From NCBI RefSeq assembly GCF_000002985.6, contig NC_003279.8, forward strand, positions 12,338,001 to 12,402,000: a DNA stretch of 64,000 bases, in the 5' to 3' direction. Shown piece after piece: positions 58,644 through 64,000 of the stretch. Below the pieces are notes generated by a model, which was not told the origin of the DNA, ran no database searches, and saw only the letters and a program-made list of their open reading frames with translations. The translations under genes were made by a program, and so were the position numbers. Numbering within the stretch: position 1 is the first letter of the stretch; every line of letters starts with the position of its first letter. The DNA comes from Caenorhabditis elegans (taxonomy: Eukaryota; Nematoda; Chromadorea; Rhabditida; Rhabditidae).

Positions 58644-60292
58644 TCAGAAATCATTAAAATACTTTGCCAGGCACTCCTCGTCCTGAACATTCACAAAGAA
58701 CATTCGATGAACGCCAGCAGCATCGGTAAGCATTGTTTTCATGAATACATACTTCTGCTCTTTTAGCACTCTGAATATAAAATCATGGAACGCCTGAGCT
58801 TGTGTCGGTGCAAATTTCGAATGAATTTCGATATTGAATTGACAAATTTGAACGTCGCGATGGAATTTGTCGAGGAATTCAAACTCCCCGCCTTCAATGT
58901 CTATCCAAGCAAAGTCGATTTTCTGAAAGCACTGGTTTTTGTTGTAAAAGGTTTCAGATAACATTGTACCTTTAACTTTAAGATGTCGTGCAAAAAATAC
59001 AAAAATGGAATTGTAGTAACATCCTGGTAAACGTATTCTCTTGTTTTTTGATTCTGGTTCGGGAGGACTCGGAATTTCGTGAATCCCGGCTCTTTTCCAA
59101 TAGCAAATGGGAAGAACTTTCCGAAAGCCGAGTACAGCTGTCGATTCGGTTCATAAATTGGGTCGGCTCCGTAGAACGTTGTGTTGGGAAGTGTTCTGCT
59201 GAGCAGTTCCTCTGCAATAGTGTCATGACCGACGCCAAGGGTCACAAGAATGTTTTCCTCTTTCTGAAATTTTGCATTCATTGGAAAAACTCTGGCTTAA
59301 AGTCTCCCACTCTTACAAAATTTGTTAAGATGTGAAGATACTTAGGGTTCAACTTTTAATTTCATAACATTTAATTAGATCACGGCGCGCTTCTAGAGCA
59401 TGCGGGAGACATTGCGCGTCACTGCTACGGAACCCCCATTAAATTTGTCGATATTGAAAAAGTGAAAAATCACTTTTGTATTCTGATTCAGCATGTCAGA
59501 AAGCCCATGTTCCTATGTATTATTAAAATTCAGATTTTCGTAAAATTTCAGGGAAATTCACAATTTTTCAACTTTAAGTTAATAGTAAATATGCGTTATT
59601 AATGTTTAGGAAACTATACACTTTGTCATACAATGGTAAACTCTGTGCTTTTCAATCCTACTATAACACTCACACATTTAGGAAGAATTGTCCACTTGGT
59701 TTCGTGTTGATTGTTAAATTGCTCAACTTCGAAATTTTTGAAAACTTGAAGATTGTCACAAACCACAGTTTTTTCTACCCATTCCAAATTCATCTGAACT
59801 TGAATTTTATTGTTCAATTTTTCTTTTTCGAGATACTTACCTCATTAGGGCGCCCTTTCCATTGCGCTACGATTGGCTTGATACAAGCCAAAAATTCCTT
59901 TTTCACAACTCTCATCATACTTAAAACGTTCTTTTGGAGTTTGAGGTTGTTGCAAGCTGGGAGCATAGCAAGCTGGTTGAAACGGGGATCGAGTTTATGT
60001 GTAGTCTGAAACTTAATTTGATAAATTAGTAGGGCTCATATGAGGTAGCCGCAGCGGCGCGGAACCCCAAACGTGCCGGCCGCTTCCAATCAACTACCTG
60101 TTCATGCTATGTAGATATTTCATAAATACTTGCCTCCTTAAACTGATATCCTTCGCCATCCAAAGTATCCCAAACAATTTTTGTATGAAAGCGAGGAGCA
60201 AAAGTGTACAGCACAAACCCAAATACAATACAACTTGACACCATGTATAATTTCATTTTTGGAAAAAATGCGTTGTAGGGAACAATACCCAT
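58644..60292 (-). CDS. FkbM-type methyltransferase-like membrane protein (paralogue)
   Basis: Close paralogue of 51709-52979, about 338 aa, on the opposite strand. Exons: 60292-60134, 60005-59841, 59793-59674, 59263-58970 and 58922-58644. The N-terminus gives MGIVPYNAFFPK and an anchor (MKLYMVSSCIVFGFVLYTF), then WDTLDGEGYQFK. Core motifs match the sister gene: LPACNNLK, NQHETKWTILPKC, VTLGVGHDTIAEELL, FYGADPI, FAWIDIEGGEFEFLDKF, VHRMFFVNVQDEECLAKYF. The first intron begins GCAAGT after AAG GAG and ends TTTCAG, so it is a GC-AG intron. It also carries a GC-rich insertion near 60040-60100. Intron 3 (59264-59673) is enlarged by non-coding sequence. Confidence 0.88.
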
Positions 60293-61322
60293 TTCAATTA
60301 CAGAACGAGATGTATGAATCTTTGCTTATAAAACAACACGATGTGATAAAATCTCAATGAATATTTAGTACGGATTCGGTTTTTCACATCTTGTCTGGAT
60401 TTTTCACCGATGCGTATCTTCGAGAATCAAACATCACAGCGTTGAAAGAAAAAAAATCTACATCAAAATTCAAATAAGCAATATCCCAATTTTAGATAAC
60501 AATAAACTGGGAATTTTTCAGATAGAATCTAGTCTATAGTCTATGCCCACATGAGAAAGTTTTCTGACATTTTCAGGCTATTTTTCACCATGTTCGAAAC
60601 TTGTCACCCTATTGTAGCGCGCACAGCTTTTCAACGTTTTGGTGCAATTTCCGACTGGTTCAAAACTGATGAGCCAATTTAGAAAAGTGGCGCCAACCGG
60701 GGTCTAGCTTTCATTATAAAGTTAAATTTTCATGATAGACTATCGAAATAAAAAGTTAATTTTTTTTTTAATTTTGAAACATATAGAAGTTGTGCTTAAT
60801 CAAATAAAAATATTTTTTCAAAATGGGTATATGATGGCTGAAAGTCCAATATTTTAAAAACACTTCTAAAGTGGGTAATATTGCAGGTGGAGGTAATGAA
60901 ATTTACAGCTGTTTACTAACAAAAAATGATTTATCAAATAAAAAAGTATTTAATTTTTCTGAATTAGATCAATTTTTCAATTATTTTTTTCAGTATATTC
61001 TAAATCAGGTGTTGTGATCTTCTATTCCTTAGCCTGCCGATTTTCAATAAAACCTGAATATAGTTATCCCTTTGAAGATCATTTAAAAATGTGTCATTGT
61101 CTTCCAAAATTGAAATGAAACATCATAAATCGCTATCTAATGTTTGGAACGGGTTGCACGGAAATTTTCTACCGAAGTATTCAAAATTGAAAATGCAACT
61201 CAAGTTGGCTCAAACAACGTGATGTAACAACTGTTGAATAAGTGTTCAACATGAGTTATTCGTTTTGAAATCCGGATTTTCCCATGTTTAATGTTTGACA
61301 AAGTTTATACAAGTAATCATAA
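60293..61322. other. Intergenic region without recognised gene
   Basis: AT-rich sequence between the start of the FkbM gene and the 3' end of the minus-strand GT92. No open frame above background, and no obvious repeat. Confidence 0.4.
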
Positions 61323-63206
61323 TTATAAGAAAATGTTCTTAGTTTTATCATAAATCCATTCGGACATTCTATCCATATGAGCTCTACACATTCCACCGGT
61401 GCTTTGGCAAGTATTTGGTGTTTCCCTGAAGTGAAAATATAGATTTATTTAAAAAACTTACTTTGCGTCAAACTTACTTAATTCGCAGAACACAATTGTT
61501 TAATCCATTGATTAAATCGAAAGAAAACATTGGTGGCGACCCATTGAATATTGTCAATGACTGGAAAAACAGATTACCATTAGATCCCCATGAAATGTTG
61601 ACAAAAGAAACTCACAGTCTTTTGCATACTTGCAACATGCTCTGAGGTATTGTTAGGGAAGTATGTGAACATCTTTTCCACTTCCTCTCCTCTTTTCCAT
61701 TTTGCATCAAAACGATGATGCAACAGTGTACCATCGGACTGAACTCAAAGTGAACATAACATACTTTTGATATTAATTTTATGCTCACAATAACTCACAA
61801 CTTTTGTATGTTTTGTAGAATCCGTGAAACTTCTAACCCAATGAGTTTGAGCAATGTCAATTACAGTTGCATTGAAAACGTACTGAAATATCGAATTTGA
61901 TACGACATATACAGACGGAAAACCTTTACCTTTGGCGCAGCTGTACCATCTAGAAACACTGGCTTTGAGACTCCAGTAAATTCATTGTCATAAATACTGG
62001 GTTCCAATGAAACGTAGGAATTCTTAAATAATAATGCTCCAACATTTGTTCCAGTCATTTCCTTTGATGCATATTCCAACATTGTACCATTGTGAGGTAC
62101 CATAACTTCATCAAAATCCGCAACTGACCCAATAGTAGTTTTAATGTCAAGAATACACAAGTTCAAAGCCAAAAAGTAAGAGAAACCGTATACACTGTCG
62201 TCGATTTTCGGATATTTTTTTTCAATTTGCGGTGGGAGACTTCCAAAGTTGGGCCAAGGACGGATTTCGATAATTCCCTGGAACTCAGGTCTACATGAAC
62301 TATGTGTATTTTAACCTACCATATCTCTATAATACTCCAAAACTTTCCATGTATCTTTTGTAGCTGAGTGGTAGTAAACAATGAATCGAGATGCTCCGTG
62401 AGCTCTCCAAGCTTCAATATACAACACAATATTCTGCCATTGAGAGTAATAATAAACAGGTTGTAGGCACAGTGTGAGACCTTTTTCATGTTTCTTATAA
62501 ACTTCCTTGACTGCTAGATTTACTTCTCTATCGCCCAAGTTAATTGTCACTTTCTCCAATCTACCATTCAACTCCAGATTTGCAAAAAATGTATGAGCCA
62601 CATAAAAGCATGGTTTAGCAAATATATACGAAGATGGGCACGTTTCTTCCAGAGACTTTCCGTAGACTTTCAGTTTTGTAGGAGATGATATTCCTTTGTA
62701 ATATAGATCAACCGATAGAAAATTTTTCTTGGAGATGCAGTGATTGAGAGTAAAAATTCGAAGACGTGGAGAGTCATACCTGAATGTTGTGTAAAATTAA
62801 AGGATGGGGTCTAACTGACAATGAGGCTGGGTTCACTTGAAGATCGGAGCGTCCCTTGATCCTTTGATATGTCTAACTCTTTTTTAAAGTGAAACTTTCT
62901 TTTTTTACATGAAATTTATTTTGTGCGTTAAAATTATAATTTCCTATAATTTAAGTTCAAATAAATCACAAACCTGTAATCTACATACGCAACATTATAA
63001 AACTTGATGGGAAATGAAGAATCAATTTGTTCTTCGCTGAAATGTATCATTTCTACCTTTTAAAAAAATTTTAATAACAGTTATGCCAACCTTTCAAAGA
63101 AATAAGCCAACTGTTGAATTTGCTCTAGAGCCGAGTTGACCAAATAAAATAAGACAAAAATGGAAGATAATACAAAGAGAATAGTAGAGGTTTTTCTGAT
63201 CTTCAT
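61323..63206 (-). CDS. GT92 (DUF23) glycosyltransferase-like protein
   Basis: Third GT92 member, distantly similar to 12935-14724. The ATG at 63206 follows ATTTCAGAA, a plausible trans-splice acceptor. The anchor is STILFVLSSIFVLFYLV. Exons encode FPIKFYNVAYVDYR, YDSPRLRIFTLNHCISKKNF, CYV-type KPCFYVAHTFFANLEL, HEKGLTLCLQPVYYYSQWQNIVLYIEAW, GASRFIVYYHS, FQGIIEIRPWPNFG, YFLALNLCILD, VADFDEVMVPHNG with DFD as the DxD site, VGALLFKNSYV, VIDIAQTHWV, GTLLHHRFDAKW and NNCVLRIK. It ends CQSTGGMCRAHMDRMSEWIYD, then IFL and TAA. All joins that I checked keep frame. Relation to the other copies is old, with many substitutions outside the motifs. Confidence 0.87.
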
Positions 63207-63478
63207 TTCTGAAATCTGAAGCAGAATGTTGGAAATCTTTTTAAAACCTTTAAAATTCTTATCTAGGCCCCGCCTTTTTTCGGAAAATCACGGGAAAAGG
63301 CAAAAATCGGGTCTCGCAACCAATATCAGCCGTCAACATCTTACGAGTTCCGCGCATCACAATGTCTACCTCGCTGTACGCTTAGCGAGCTGTCCCGTCA
63401 GGAATGGGTGCCCTTTTAGAGGTTTATTTCCAATCAATCGTCTTCTAAAATCGATACGAATCATAATAATTACAAATA

Positions 63479-64000
63479 TCAGGTTGTCCCATAAGTTTTT
63501 GTACTATTTTTTTTTGAAAAAAATTTATTTCTCTCAAGCGACAAGTAGTACTATTCACACAAGTATTCACCATTAGTGTCCACCACTTGTTGCCATTTAC
63601 TAGGTAACATCATGATGCCACGGGAGAAGAAATCCGGCGAACGCGATGAGAAGAAAGTGGAGAGTTCAGTTTTGAGATGCTCTTCGTCGTCGAATTGCTT
63701 GTCGCGCATGTAGTCACTGAGAGACAAGAACAAATGGTAGTCGGTTGGTGCAAGATCTGGAGAATATGGTGGATGCGGTAAAACAGTCCAACCAAGATCT
63801 TGCAGCTTTTGGAAAGTCTTCTTGGCGACATGAGGCCTAGCATTATCGTGAAGAAAATATAGTTTTTCATATTTTCCGTTGGTCTTTTCTGCAACTCGGT
63901 CCAATTGGGCACAATAGTAATCAGCAGTGATAGTTTTATTAGTTGGCAACAATTCCCAGTGCACGGGTCCTTGAACACCCCACCAGACACAGATCATAAT
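63479..64000 (-). mobile_element. Mariner-family transposon, 3' part, cut by the window edge
   Basis: The terminal inverted repeat starts after a TA at 63477-63478 (TCAGGTTGTCCCATAAGTTT). On the minus strand the C-terminal ~148 residues of the transposase are open, from the edge to a stop at 63551. They show the catalytic FLHDNARPHVAKKTF and YSPDLAPTDYHLF. Exactly 34 residues separate the two aspartates, the mariner D34D spacing. No frameshift or stop is seen in the visible part; the first aspartate and the other end lie outside the window. The adjacent 63226-63476 is GC-richer and probably another repeat. Confidence 0.9.

Overview
The window looks like nuclear DNA from a Caenorhabditis nematode. 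It is AT-rich, with many short introns (about 35-60 nt), TTTCAG-type acceptors, multi-exon genes of 1-3 kb, degenerate TTAGGC (nematode telomere-like) arrays inside introns, and palindromic MITE-like repeats of a kind I recall from C. elegans. I cannot fix the species from sequence alone. Exon models below were built by hand from reading frame, splice consensus and comparison between paralogues inside the window. Where a full exon list is given, the frame was checked across it.

Content. About 22 protein-coding loci are present. All except two nuclear hormone receptors and an edge-truncated mariner look like membrane-anchored enzymes that build or decorate glycans. The glycosyltransferase families are GT43 (2), GT31 (3, one a pseudogene), core-1 beta1,3-galactosyltransferase-like (1, with an internal stop), GT14/Branch (4), GT92/DUF23 (3) and GT49 (1). 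A DUF1647-like type II protein adds a possible further one. Modifying enzymes are three tandem acyltransferase-3/SGNH genes, two tandem carbohydrate sulfotransferases and two FkbM-type methyltransferases.

Layout. 1-9.3 kb: GT43 (5' end cut by the window), nuclear receptor A, repeats, GT31 pseudogene, intact GT31 on the minus strand. 9.7-14.7 kb: GT14 (minus), GT92 (plus). 15.5-25.4 kb: three tandem acyltransferases. 26.7-34.6 kb: core-1 GalT-like gene with an in-frame stop, GT14, two tandem sulfotransferases. 36.2-43.0 kb: GT49 and two GT14 genes, all minus and sharing an upstream block. 43.9-50.8 kb: GT31 (plus), nuclear receptor B (minus), GT43 (plus), a second copy of the left-end triad with the receptor inverted. 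51.7-60.3 kb: two FkbM methyltransferases facing each other around the DUF1647-like gene and a GT92. 61.3-63.2 kb: GT92 (minus). From 63.5 kb: a mariner running off the edge.

Together the genes could initiate or extend chains (core-1 GalT, GT31, GT14, GT43, GT49, GT92) and cap or modify them (sulfation, O-acylation, O-methylation). That functional linkage is inference. What the sequence shows is physical clustering, repeated local duplication, and decay of some copies. I saw no CRISPR arrays, rRNA genes or convincing tRNA genes.
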